From assembly GCA_964645405.1 (NCBI GenBank), contig CAZYCA010000015.1, positions 1 through 64,000 on the forward strand: a stretch of 64,000 bases of DNA, read 5' to 3'. Origin of the DNA: JAMWDF01 sp964645405 (GTDB taxonomy: Bacteria; Ratteibacteria; UBA8468; B48-G9; DSTR01). The notes beneath the pieces are model-generated. The model saw only the letters and a list, made by a program, of their open reading frames with translations. It made no database searches and was not told the origin of the DNA. Below, one piece after another: positions 41,045 to 49,679 of this stretch (positions are counted from its first letter, which is position 1; each line of letters begins with the position of its first letter). The position numbers and the translations under genes are program-made.

Positions 41045-42028
41045 TTACTGTTTGGTAGGGACTACAGTGATCTTATCAGAAATAGCTTTTGCGCCGGTTT
41101 CTATTAAAGCTGCGGTCAGGATAGCCACCATGGCTCCGTTATCCAGACAGAGGCTGGCTGGTGGAAGCAAGGGCTTTACACCCTCCTTTTTTAGAAACTT
41201 TGTTATCCTTCCTGCGAGATAACGGTTTCTGATGACTCCGCCACCAAAAAGAAAACTTTTTACTGGGAAACGAGCCAGAGCTCTTCTTATTTTTTCTACC
41301 AGGATATCACCTACAGTTTTCTGAAAGCTGGCACAGATATCAGGTAAATCCTTCTGTCCATATTTTTTGATGTGATATAAAAGGGCTGTTTTCAAACCAC
41401 TGAAACTGAAGTTCAAAGAATTACTGGAAAGAAGTGCCCTGGGGAAATGATAACGGAAGGGGTCACCAGTTTTAGCCATCTTTTCAATCTCTGGGCCCCC
41501 GGGGTAAGTCAGGTTTAACATGCGTGCCACCTTGTCAAAAGTTTCCCCGCAGGCATCATCCAGGGTCTGTCCGATTAAACGCAGGTGTGTTTTGTCTCTC
41601 AAAAAATAGAAGCTGGTGTGACCACCTGAGACCACCAGTCCCAGGCAGGGAAAAGATAGTTCTGGATGCAGGAAGTTAGCTGCCAGATGTGCATGGAGAT
41701 GATTGACGGTATAAAGCGGTACTTTCAGAGCGTAGGATAAACCGGCAGCAAAACAGACACCTACCAGAAGAGAACCTTTCAATCCTGGCTCTGAAGTCAC
41801 TCCTATAGCCTGGATAGATTCAGGTTTCAATCCACTTTTTTGTAGTGCCAGTAGCCAGAGTCTATCAATCCTGCTACAGTGTGCGCGGCTGGCCAGTTCC
41901 GGTACAACTCCTCCATAGACAGCGTGGATATCCTCCTGGGAAGCAATGATATTAGCAGCAAGAAAAGAATCTTTCAAAATCGCCACTCCAGTCTCATCAC
42001 AGGATGTTTCTATGCCCAGAATAACCAT
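41045..42028 (-). CDS. tsaD: tRNA threonylcarbamoyltransferase TsaD
   Basis: A 327-residue protein that transfers the threonylcarbamoyl group to A37 of ANN-reading tRNAs. Motifs: LGIETSCDETGVAI, GGVVPELASRAH, SEPGLKGSLLVG, the metal-binding HLHAHL, VSGGHTSFYF, DDACGETFDKVARML, NFSFSGLKTALL and a C-terminal DNGAMVAI. Length is normal. It lies 11 nt after the polysaccharide deacetylase with no clear ribosome site, suggesting coupling. Confidence 0.95.
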   Translation of the reverse strand: MVILGIETSCDETGVAILKDSFLAANIIASQEDIHAVYGGVVPELASRAHCSRIDRLWLLALQKSGLKPESIQAIGVTSEPGLKGSLLVGVCFAAGLSYALKVPLYTVNHLHAHLAANFLHPELSFPCLGLVVSGGHTSFYFLRDKTHLRLIGQTLDDACGETFDKVARMLNLTYPGGPEIEKMAKTGDPFRYHFPRALLSSNSLNFSFSGLKTALLYHIKKYGQKDLPDICASFQKTVGDILVEKIRRALARFPVKSFLFGGGVIRNRYLAGRITKFLKKEGVKPLLPPASLCLDNGAMVAILTAALIETGAKAISDKITVVPTKQ

Positions 42029-42039
42029 GGGAGAAATTA

Positions 42040-42891
42040 TCAGTGAAGAATCTTAGAAACCAGAACCAGTTGGATATCTGGTTCTAGATACGGTAACTGC
42101 TCTTTCAAGACCTGAATTGTTTCCTTTCTTGCATGCCCGATAGCCAGAGCCTGGCCATGTTTTCTTGCCAGACGCACAGCCAGAAAAAGTTGCTCACGGA
42201 TGTCCTCGGGGTTGCTGGAATTGTCCAGAAAAACATCCCGCCTGGCAGCTGGCACACCCATGTTTTTCGCCAGGTGGTACCCGCAGGAATTAGTTGCTGT
42301 CATGCTGTCCACAAAATAAAGGCCATGCTGCTTGATGGCTTCCAGAAGGATTTTCATCTTTTCTTCATCAGTGGTGAAAAATGAACCCATATGATTATTT
42401 ACACCTTCTACAGGCTCACCTATGGCTTCCAGGTTTTTTTTCAGCTGTTCTCTGATTTCCTCATCAGTCATTTCCATTTTCAGCAATCCCTGGTCATGGC
42501 AGACAGCAGGCAATTTAGCTTCCAGGGGTAGATGGAGAAGAAGTTCCTTGTTTTTTGCCTTTCTTAATCTCCGGGCACAGGCTTTTGTCTCGGAGGCAAA
42601 GGGAAGAACCGCTAAGGTGAGCGGTTGCTCCATCTCCGCCAGCTGATTTGCCAGATTCAGTGACCAGCCAATGTCATCAATAACAATTGCCAGGTATTTT
42701 TTCTCGTGAGGAAAAAGTTTATTTATCTTGCTAACTTTAGCCGGTGGTAAAGAAAAAGGTCTGAACGAAAATGGTTGCCTGATTATTCTTATGAGTTTCA
42801 GGCTCACAATCAGAATGCAGAGAACCAGAAAAAGAATCAAGGGCAGAGCCCAGGAAAGAACCTTTGCTGGTTTTTTGTTCTGGTTAGACAT
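42040..42891 (-). CDS. Divergent polysaccharide deacetylase family protein
   Basis: A 283-residue membrane-anchored protein. An N-terminal anchor (about 13-37) is followed by a periplasmic domain of the divergent polysaccharide deacetylase (YibQ-like) family: LAIVIDDIGWSLNLA, LTLAVLPFA, LHLPLEAK, GVNNHMGS, FVDSMTATNS, VFLDNS and AIGHARKETI. It probably acts on a cell-wall polymer; substrate not established. It sits between the S41 protease and tsaD. Confidence 0.87.
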   Translation of the reverse strand: MSNQNKKPAKVLSWALPLILFLVLCILIVSLKLIRIIRQPFSFRPFSLPPAKVSKINKLFPHEKKYLAIVIDDIGWSLNLANQLAEMEQPLTLAVLPFASETKACARRLRKAKNKELLLHLPLEAKLPAVCHDQGLLKMEMTDEEIREQLKKNLEAIGEPVEGVNNHMGSFFTTDEEKMKILLEAIKQHGLYFVDSMTATNSCGYHLAKNMGVPAARRDVFLDNSSNPEDIREQLFLAVRLARKHGQALAIGHARKETIQVLKEQLPYLEPDIQLVLVSKILH

Positions 42892-42932
42892 AGAAAGTTC
42901 TTTACCCGGGTTTCCAGAAAAATCCGGTTTTC

Positions 42933-44141
42933 TTAGCCTGGTTTCTGGGAGAGAACAAGATTTTTCAGCTCCTCCAGAGCCTTCTGGAACTGCAGGTCTT
43001 TTTCCTCGGTCGGGATTATGGCTTCATCTTCCGGTAGTTTTACTTCCACGTCAGGAGATATACCCTGTCCTTCAATGCAGACACCCCTGGGGGTGTAATA
43101 ACGGGCAATTGTCAGTTTTAAGGCTGAACCATCACTCAACTGGATAAGGTTTTGCACAGAACCCTTGCCAAAAGTTTTCTGACCAACAGAGCGACAGCCT
43201 GTCAGATTATCGTGGAGAGCACCAAGCAAAATTTCAGAAGCACTGGCACTGCCACCATTGGTTAAAATCACCACCGGTTTGGTCCAGAGAGGTTTTTTCC
43301 GGCTATGGAAGACATTCTTGTCTTTACTTTCCCTGCCCTGGGTATAAACAATAAGTTTGCCCGGGGGAAGAAAAAGCTCGCTGGTTTCTATTGCTGAAGA
43401 AAGCAGTCCACCGGGATTATTACGCAAATCAAGGATTAGACCAGTCAGTTTCTTATCTTCAAATTCCACCAGGTGTCTGGCGAGGTCTTCTGCTGTTCTT
43501 TCCTGGAATTCGGTGAGGCGAATGTAACCAAACTCACCAAAGATTTTCGGTTTGACTGATTTTACCTTGATTGTATCTCTGGTAAGTGTCAGTTTAATAA
43601 GCCTGGGGGAACCCTCACGCATGATACTGATGGAAACCTGAGTACCTTTTTTCCCGCGCAATTTCCTGGCTGCTTCCATGGTGGAATATCCCTTGGTGGA
43701 AACACCATCTATTTCTATAATACGGTCGCCTGGTTTCACTCCTGCTCTCCAGGCCGGGGTATCTTCAATAGGGCTGACCACAGTGACAATGTTATCCTTC
43801 AGGGTAATCTCCATACCCACACCTTCAAATTCTCCCTGGGTTTCTATCTGCAACTCATTTCTTACCTCGGGTTCCAGAAAAGCACTGTAAGGGTCCAGAG
43901 AAAGCAGCATTCCCTTCAGAGCACCATAAATGAGTTTTTTATCATCAACAGGTTCCACATACTGTTTGCGGACAATCTCAATGGCATCCACAAACATGTC
44001 CAGTTGCTGATAAAGAAGTTCCTCGTTTTTTCTTCCCTGGGAGTTCCGGACATCACTGCCGAAAATAAAGGCCAGGATAAGAAAACCGATAACCCCTAAT
44101 GTAATTCTGGCACGCAGCACATTAAGTTTTCTGTCTTCCAT
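42933..44141 (-). CDS. S41 carboxy-terminal processing protease
   Basis: A 402-residue periplasmic protease of the CtpA/Prc type, which trims C-termini of envelope proteins. Membrane anchor about 11-28; PDZ domain about 95-185 with GVGMEITLKDNIVTVV and PAWRAGVKPGDRIIEIDG; catalytic region with LDLRNNPGG, nucleophile Ser in GGSASASEI and Lys in GQKTFGKGSVQ. The start has a GGAGG site and overlaps gatB by 20 bases. Confidence 0.93.
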   Translation of the reverse strand: MEDRKLNVLRARITLGVIGFLILAFIFGSDVRNSQGRKNEELLYQQLDMFVDAIEIVRKQYVEPVDDKKLIYGALKGMLLSLDPYSAFLEPEVRNELQIETQGEFEGVGMEITLKDNIVTVVSPIEDTPAWRAGVKPGDRIIEIDGVSTKGYSTMEAARKLRGKKGTQVSISIMREGSPRLIKLTLTRDTIKVKSVKPKIFGEFGYIRLTEFQERTAEDLARHLVEFEDKKLTGLILDLRNNPGGLLSSAIETSELFLPPGKLIVYTQGRESKDKNVFHSRKKPLWTKPVVILTNGGSASASEILLGALHDNLTGCRSVGQKTFGKGSVQNLIQLSDGSALKLTIARYYTPRGVCIEGQGISPDVEVKLPEDEAIIPTEEKDLQFQKALEELKNLVLSQKPG

Positions 44142-45552
44142 CTCTATACCTCCGCAGCAAATTTTCCACTATCTTCGGGTTGGCCTTGCCCCTGGTTTTT
44201 TTCATCACCTGACCCATAAGAAAGCCAATAGCTTTCTCTGTGCCCTGACAGAAATCACGGAAAGCTTTTTCATTTTCGGCAATAACTTGCTTTACAATAG
44301 ACTGCAGAGTATCCTGGTCCTTTAACTGCGCCAGTTGTTTTTCCTCTACTACCTGCGCCGGTCGCTTCCCGGTAGCAAATGTCTCGCGCAAAACTTCCTT
44401 GGCTGCAGTCTGGGTAATTATACCATCATTTACCATTTTCACCAATTCCACAAGAAGTTCTGGACTAACCGGTTGCTCTTGAAGGGAACATTTTTTTTCC
44501 TTGAGAAGACTGGCAAGTTCACCCATAATCCAGTTGGCCAGGATTCTACCCTGTTGATATATCTTGACACAGTCTTCAAAATAATCTGCCACTTCCTTTT
44601 CCGCAGTGATTACTTCTGCCTCATAATCGGAAAGGGAATAATCCTGCATAAAACGAAGGCGTCTGGACTGGGGAAGTTCCACCATTTCACCAGCTATCGT
44701 ATTCAGCACGCTGGTATCAAGAGTTAAAGGCACCAGGTCAGGTTCAGGAAAATAACGGTAATCGCAGGCTTCTTCTTTCCCGCGCATACCTTCAGTAATA
44801 CCTAAGTTTTCATTCCAGAGTCTTGTTTCCTGGCAAACAGCTTCTCCTGTGGCAAGCTGGTCTGTCTGGCGGCTGGCTTCATAAGCAAGGGCTTTCCTGA
44901 CAGATTTAAAGGAGTTGAGATTTTTCACTTCCACTTTGACACCAAAGGAATCCTGACCTTCCGCTCTTACTGAAATGTTGGCATCACATCGCAGAGAACC
45001 TTCCTCCATAGAACAGTCACTGACACCAAGATAACGGAGATTTTGTCTCAGTTTCTGAAGAAATTCTGCTGCCTCCTCTGGAGTACGGAGATCTGGTTCA
45101 GTAACAATCTCCATCAGGGGTATCCCGCTGCGGTTGAAATCAATTAAGGAGAAGGAAGAACCCTCCGGATGAAGGAGTTTACCAGCATCTTCCTCCAGAT
45201 GGATACGTCTTATTCTTACCCGCCGGGTAGAAATATCAAGCCAGCCGCTGGTAGCCAGAGGTTCTTCGTACTGTGAAATCTGATAGTTTTTGGGTAAATC
45301 AGGGTAGAAATAACTTTTCCGGGCAAAACGACAGGTTCTGGCAATCTGGCAGTGAAATGCCAGGGCAGTTTTCAAAGCAAGCTGGACTGCTTTATAGTTA
45401 ATCACCGGCAAAACCCCGGGCATACCAAGACAGACAGGGCAGACCTGGCTGTTGGGTGGAGCTCCAAAGTTTGTGCTACAACCACAAAACATTTTGGACA
45501 TAGTCGCCATCTCTACGTGAACTTCTAACCCGATAACACTTTCCACCTTCAT
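44122..45552 (-). CDS. gatB: Asp/Glu-tRNA amidotransferase subunit B
   Basis: A 476-residue GatB, the kinase/transamidase-partner subunit of GatCAB that corrects mischarged Glu-tRNA-Gln and Asp-tRNA-Asn. Motifs: IGLEVHVEM, zinc cluster CGCS...CPVCLGMPG, KSYFYPDLPKNYQISQY, DFNRSGIPLMEIVTEPD, ADYRYFPEPDL-like DYRYFPEPDL and the YqeY-like tail VMKKTRGKANP. I chose the ATG at 45552 because GAGGAAG lies just upstream; a TTG at 45567 overlaps the previous stop. gatA and gatC are not in the window. Confidence 0.94.
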   Translation of the reverse strand: MKVESVIGLEVHVEMATMSKMFCGCSTNFGAPPNSQVCPVCLGMPGVLPVINYKAVQLALKTALAFHCQIARTCRFARKSYFYPDLPKNYQISQYEEPLATSGWLDISTRRVRIRRIHLEEDAGKLLHPEGSSFSLIDFNRSGIPLMEIVTEPDLRTPEEAAEFLQKLRQNLRYLGVSDCSMEEGSLRCDANISVRAEGQDSFGVKVEVKNLNSFKSVRKALAYEASRQTDQLATGEAVCQETRLWNENLGITEGMRGKEEACDYRYFPEPDLVPLTLDTSVLNTIAGEMVELPQSRRLRFMQDYSLSDYEAEVITAEKEVADYFEDCVKIYQQGRILANWIMGELASLLKEKKCSLQEQPVSPELLVELVKMVNDGIITQTAAKEVLRETFATGKRPAQVVEEKQLAQLKDQDTLQSIVKQVIAENEKAFRDFCQGTEKAIGFLMGQVMKKTRGKANPKIVENLLRRYRDGRQKT

Positions 45553-45563
45553 ATAAATCTTCC

Positions 45564-46574
45564 TCAACTTTTGATGATAGAAGCTGTGAGAAAAGTTTTT
45601 TTCCTGCCGCCAGCAGGTAAGGTTAACTGCTGACCCCTTTTTATGGCTTCTGTCAGCTGCGGCAGACTGGAAAAAGGTTCTAAGGATACGGTATAGGTGC
45701 GGCCGTACCAGGGATAGTGAAAACTACCACCAGCGACCCGCCAGAACCAGAGATACCGGAAAACCTCCAGATCAAACTCCAGACGAAAACCCAGTTTCAG
45801 ACGCTGATTAACAAGTTCATACACTCCTTCAGACAGATCTGTAAGAAAAATGTTATCCGCAACAGTCTCTTTTTCCGAAGGACAGATACTTATGTCTATC
45901 TTTTCCCCTTTTTTACCGGCAACCACAGGCCAGGAAAAAGTTCCTGGGGTAAGGTTAGTGACTGCTTTTCCATCACCAGCAGTAACAGTGACCGTTGCTT
46001 TTTTCAGTCTGATAAAACAATCAGAGGAAAGAAATGGTGAACCAAAAGCCGGGTGGTGTCCCCAGCAGAAATCCATATCTTCGCCAGCCAGGTTTAATAC
46101 TTCCTCTTCTATAAAGAGGGAACTTTTTCCTCGCTTTAGGGAAAGAGTTTTCTCCAGGTGGAAAGGAGTCCTTACAGTGTCCACAGAAAAACAGATGGAT
46201 AGTTTCTCTGCTGAATCTTCTTTGACAGAATAACGCCAGGGTAAAAGACACACTTCACCGTGGAGTCCCAATCTGGCACCCTTATACTCACAGGGAAGTC
46301 CTGCATTGGGAAAAATTTCCTGCCACCCACCAGGATAACAGTCAAGAAAACAACCGGTATCACTGGGTGCCAGATTGTTTCTCGGGGACTGGTAAAAAGG
46401 TATGGGACTGCGCCAGAGAAAGTTCACATCATCAGGTTTATAAAGAAATTCAATAATATCAGTCCCTTTATCCACCAGAATCTGTAAGCGGAGAAGGTCA
46501 TTCTCCAGAAATAAGATACGGTAACCATTCCACCAGTACTCTGCCCAGCGGCAGCCATCAGGGCGTGTCAACAT
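45564..46574 (-). CDS. Galactose-mutarotase-like (aldose epimerase/DUF4432-type) protein
   Basis: About 336 residues, all-beta, with the fold pattern of aldose-1-epimerase relatives: a Trp-rich N-terminus (WAEYWWNGYRILFLENDLLRL), GGWQEIFPNAG, HGEVCLLPW and WGHHPAFGSPFL, which hold the His residues usual for this fold. A sugar-binding or epimerase role is inferred. I chose the ATG at 46574, with AGAGAAG upstream and a 17-bp overlap with the previous gene; the longer frame from 46640 lies in that gene. A second reading as a DUF4432 protein is possible. Confidence 0.7.
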   Translation of the reverse strand: MLTRPDGCRWAEYWWNGYRILFLENDLLRLQILVDKGTDIIEFLYKPDDVNFLWRSPIPFYQSPRNNLAPSDTGCFLDCYPGGWQEIFPNAGLPCEYKGARLGLHGEVCLLPWRYSVKEDSAEKLSICFSVDTVRTPFHLEKTLSLKRGKSSLFIEEEVLNLAGEDMDFCWGHHPAFGSPFLSSDCFIRLKKATVTVTAGDGKAVTNLTPGTFSWPVVAGKKGEKIDISICPSEKETVADNIFLTDLSEGVYELVNQRLKLGFRLEFDLEVFRYLWFWRVAGGSFHYPWYGRTYTVSLEPFSSLPQLTEAIKRGQQLTLPAGGRKKTFLTASIIKS

Positions 46575-47673
46575 GCTTTTCTTCTCTGACCAGAAGGGAG
46601 CCAGAATTATGTCCGCCGAGATACCTGCGGATACCGGCAAAATGCTTAAGAAAATACTTGTTAGCCAGGGAACCTATCGTTACCTTTCTCTGCAGGGAAC
46701 TGGCATGAATAAACTGATTGTTACCAATATAGATACCAACGTGATCAACCTGGTTACCCTGTCTGAAAAAAACCAAATCTCCGGGCTGGGCTTCCTCCAG
46801 GCTTACAGCTATTCCAGAGCGGAACTGTTCCTGGGAGGAGTTTGGCAGGTTCAGACCGACAGCACAATATACATTTCTGACAAGTCCAGAACAGTCTATA
46901 CCCAGCCAGCTATCTCCACCCAGACGGTATGGTGTCTCCAGAAAACGTTTCGCTTCCTGCACCAGACGATCGTTTAAGGTTAACTGGTGGGGTTGGTCTT
47001 CTACTTCTGTTTCTGGACTCTGGCGGTCTTCAGATGGTGGGATAACGAGAATTTGATTTTTCCGCAAAGGTCCGTTTCCTAAAAGATTACTCTGTTTGAG
47101 GCTTTCCGCAGAGATACCAAATTGTTCTGCAATGGATTCCAGGGTATCTCCTTCTTTTACTCTGTAGTAAATCTTTTCCTGGACAGGCAGGATGGGTTTG
47201 GGTTCTACTTCTGGAAGAGTGAAGACTGGTGCAGTTTTAAGTTTCAGGCACTGTCCAGCCTTCAGAAAATTGGTTCTCAGGTTATTCAGCCGCTTTATTT
47301 CTGCTACTGGTATTCTTGTTTTCCTGCTGATAGCAGAAAGGCTGTCACCTTTTTTGACCGTGTAGCACGAAATACTGGTTAAACTGGCTACGCTGGTGCC
47401 GGTACCATATTTCTGTTTGTACGTTCTGTATGTTTTTTCCCTGCTGGAAAGAGCCAGGGATTTTTTCTGCACCAGAATTCTCTGTCCGCTTTTAATACTG
47501 GTGGAGGACAGGCCGTTTTGCTTCATCAAAGTAGAAAGCGGGACATTGTACTTTCTGGCAATACTGGAAAGTGTCTCCCCGGGCCTGACCCGGTGATAGT
47601 GAGAAACAATAGTTTCTGCGGAAAGACAAAAAGGCAAGGTCAGGAAAAGAACCATCTTTTTCCCTCTCATCAT
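46558..47673 (-). CDS. LysM-NlpC/P60 cell-wall endopeptidase
   Basis: A 371-residue exported peptidoglycan hydrolase. Signal peptide 1-19; three LysM domains (about 26-70, 104-147, 168-212; HRVRPGETLSSIARKYNV, YTVKKGDSLSAIS, YRVKEGDTLESIA); NlpC/P60 domain about 230-350 with catalytic Cys in GIDCSGLV and His in QVDHVGIYIG and FIHAS. It probably cleaves stem peptides. The first two codons are both ATG, and an in-frame ATG at 47655 also has a GAGGG site. A promoter with a palindromic spacer lies at 47701-47729. Confidence 0.93.
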   Translation of the reverse strand: MMRGKKMVLFLTLPFCLSAETIVSHYHRVRPGETLSSIARKYNVPLSTLMKQNGLSSTSIKSGQRILVQKKSLALSSREKTYRTYKQKYGTGTSVASLTSISCYTVKKGDSLSAISRKTRIPVAEIKRLNNLRTNFLKAGQCLKLKTAPVFTLPEVEPKPILPVQEKIYYRVKEGDTLESIAEQFGISAESLKQSNLLGNGPLRKNQILVIPPSEDRQSPETEVEDQPHQLTLNDRLVQEAKRFLETPYRLGGDSWLGIDCSGLVRNVYCAVGLNLPNSSQEQFRSGIAVSLEEAQPGDLVFFRQGNQVDHVGIYIGNNQFIHASSLQRKVTIGSLANKYFLKHFAGIRRYLGGHNSGSLLVREEKHVDTP

Positions 47674-47700
47674 CTCCCCCTGTTTGATTCCCCGTCAACT

Positions 47701-47729
47701 ATTTTACCGCGGGATTTTTTCCCGGACAA
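47701..47729 (-). promoter_or_regulatory. Promoter of the LysM-NlpC gene with palindromic spacer
   Basis: On the minus strand TTGTCC (47729-47724), a 17-base spacer and TAAAAT (47706-47701). The spacer contains CGGGA-AAAAA-TCCCG, a 5-bp inverted repeat that could bind a regulator or act as the terminator stem for cysE, whose stop codon is 3 nt upstream. Confidence 0.5.
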
Positions 47730-47731
47730 AT

Positions 47732-48484
47732 TCATTCTGTTTTCTGTTTATCTTTTTCTATCTTCCGAGTTTCTGTCTCCAGGCAGAAAACCTCGCATAT
47801 TTCTTTTTTCTTTTTTTCAAAATATTCATCCAGACGACCTTCCAGGCCTTCCATTGCTTCTATTTTTTTGATTCTTTCTTCCAGCTTTTCCTGTTCTTCC
47901 ATGATGACCTGCAGAGCCCTGGCAAATGGGTCAGGCAGACGTCCGTGGTCCAGGTCAATCTTTGCTTCTCTTTTTTCACCCACGACCCTGCCTGGTACGC
48001 CCACTACAGTGGACCCTGGTGGCACTGGTTTAATTACCACCGAACCAGCTCCAATTCTGGAACCTTCACCGATTTCTATGGCACCAAGAACGATTGCCCC
48101 TGCCCCCACTACCACCTGGTTGTGCAGCGTGGGATGCCTCTTTTTCTTCTCCAGGGTGGTGCCGCCCAGGACAACACCCTGATAAACAAGCACATCGTCA
48201 CCTATTTCTGCAGTCTCCCCGATAACCACACCCATTCCGTGGTCAATGAAAAACCTCCGGCCTATTCTTGCTCCGGGATGAATTTCTATCCCGGTAAAAA
48301 ATCTTGTCAGATGAGAAATAATCCTGGCTAAAGTTTTTTCTCCGTGAATCCAGAGAAAATGAGCTATCCTGTGCATCCAGATGGCGTGAAGCCCCGGGTA
48401 GGAGGTGAGAACCTCAAAAATATTTCTGGCTGCCGGGTCCCTGGCAAATACTGTCTTGATATCTTCTTTGATTCTTGCCAGCAT
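47732..48484 (-). CDS. cysE: Serine O-acetyltransferase
   Basis: A 250-residue acetyltransferase making O-acetylserine for cysteine synthesis. The N-terminal helical region (MLARIKEDIKTVFARDPAAR) is followed by left-handed beta-helix hexapeptide repeats with IEIHPGARIG, FIDHGMGVVIGETAEIGDDV, VLGGTTLEKKKRHPT and GAGSVV. The last 60 residues form a charged, probably coiled-coil tail (EEQEKLEERIKKIEAMEG). It starts 25 nt after the E2 gene with a GAGGAA site. Confidence 0.93.
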   Translation of the reverse strand: MLARIKEDIKTVFARDPAARNIFEVLTSYPGLHAIWMHRIAHFLWIHGEKTLARIISHLTRFFTGIEIHPGARIGRRFFIDHGMGVVIGETAEIGDDVLVYQGVVLGGTTLEKKKRHPTLHNQVVVGAGAIVLGAIEIGEGSRIGAGSVVIKPVPPGSTVVGVPGRVVGEKREAKIDLDHGRLPDPFARALQVIMEEQEKLEERIKKIEAMEGLEGRLDEYFEKKKKEICEVFCLETETRKIEKDKQKTE

Positions 48485-48509
48485 TTATTCCTCAGACGTA
48501 GGCGATGGG

Positions 48510-49679
48510 TTAAAGAGCCAGCAGTCCTGGTTGTTCCAGTAAGTTTTTCAGTCTGGAAAGGAAACGGCCGGCATACGCCCCATCAATGACACGGTGGTCC
48601 AGAGAAAGATTTATTTTCATCAGAAAGGCAACAGTTGTTCCGTGTTCTGTGGGCAGTATCTGGCGGTTAATAGCCCCTACTCCCATAATCGCTACTCCAG
48701 GCGGATTTATAATGGGATAAAAGTTTTCAATCTGATACATTCCCAGATTGGAAACGACGAATCTACACCCTTCTGTATGCTCCTTTTTTAACTGATTGTT
48801 ACGAGCTAACTTAGTGAGAGAATCAATATCTGTAGAGATTTCCTGGAGAGATTTCTGGGCGCAGTTTCTGATAACCGGAACAACAAGACCATTTTCTACG
48901 GCCACAGCCAGACCGATGTTTATCTGGGGGTAAATGCGGATTTCATCATTCATTAAAGCAGCATCCAGGAGAGGGAATTCCTTAATCGCCCGGCTGCAGT
49001 AAAAGACAAGAAAATCTGTATAGCTGTAATGTTTCCCTTCTTTTTTCAGGAGTTCTTTCATTCTGACTATCTGGTCCATGAGAACACTAATCTGAACGTA
49101 GTAATGCGGGATAATACTCTTGCTTTGAGTCATTCTATCGGCTATGATTTTACGCATGGGTGTCCAGGATACGACCTGATAGGCAGAAGTTTCCTTTTCC
49201 TTCAGGTAGTCAGTTACATCCTTTTCTGTAATTCTTCCACCTGGACCACTACCTCTCACCAGTCTGATATCCACTCCTTTTTCCAGAGCCAGTTTTCTCG
49301 CCAGTGGACTTACAGGAATTCTTTCTTGCGCTGCAGAGGAAGTCACCTTTGCAGTGATTTGCGTTTCAGAAGGCTGAGGAGAAATTCTCTGCTCTTCTTT
49401 TTTCTCCGGACCCTGCTTTTCTACCAGGGCTTCATCCGGAGTGTCTGTAAGGTAACCGATGACAGAGGTCACAGGGATAGGTTGCTCACCAGGCTGGTAA
49501 AGGATGCGACGAAGATAGCCACTGTGGGTTGCTTCTACTTCAAAATTAGTCTTATCACTCATCACTTCAAAAAGAACCTCTCCCTTCTCTACCCTGTCGC
49601 CGACAGCCTTTCTCCATCCCACCAGATAACCTTCTTCCATTGTTTCACCCAGCTTGGGCATAATGATTTCATGAGTCAT
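48510..49679 (-). CDS. Dihydrolipoamide acyltransferase (E2)
   Basis: A 389-residue E2 subunit of a 2-oxoacid or acetoin dehydrogenase complex. One lipoyl domain (about 1-77) with lipoylated Lys in EVMSDKTNFEVEA; linker; E3-binding domain (about 120-156; VSPLARKLALEKGVDI, GPGGRITEKDV); catalytic domain with SLDHRVIDGAYAGRFL. It carries acyl groups from E1 to CoA. I chose the ATG at 49679 with AAGGAGG; it overlaps the E1beta stop (ATGA). Substrate class not fixed by sequence. Confidence 0.9.
   Translation of the reverse strand: MTHEIIMPKLGETMEEGYLVGWRKAVGDRVEKGEVLFEVMSDKTNFEVEATHSGYLRRILYQPGEQPIPVTSVIGYLTDTPDEALVEKQGPEKKEEQRISPQPSETQITAKVTSSAAQERIPVSPLARKLALEKGVDIRLVRGSGPGGRITEKDVTDYLKEKETSAYQVVSWTPMRKIIADRMTQSKSIIPHYYVQISVLMDQIVRMKELLKKEGKHYSYTDFLVFYCSRAIKEFPLLDAALMNDEIRIYPQINIGLAVAVENGLVVPVIRNCAQKSLQEISTDIDSLTKLARNNQLKKEHTEGCRFVVSNLGMYQIENFYPIINPPGVAIMGVGAINRQILPTEHGTTVAFLMKINLSLDHRVIDGAYAGRFLSRLKNLLEQPGLLAL

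Noticed and set aside
47684..48331. A 215-codon plus-strand open frame opposite cysE
   Set aside because: The minus strand has intact cysE with hexapeptide repeats; the plus frame is Phe-rich and matches nothing.
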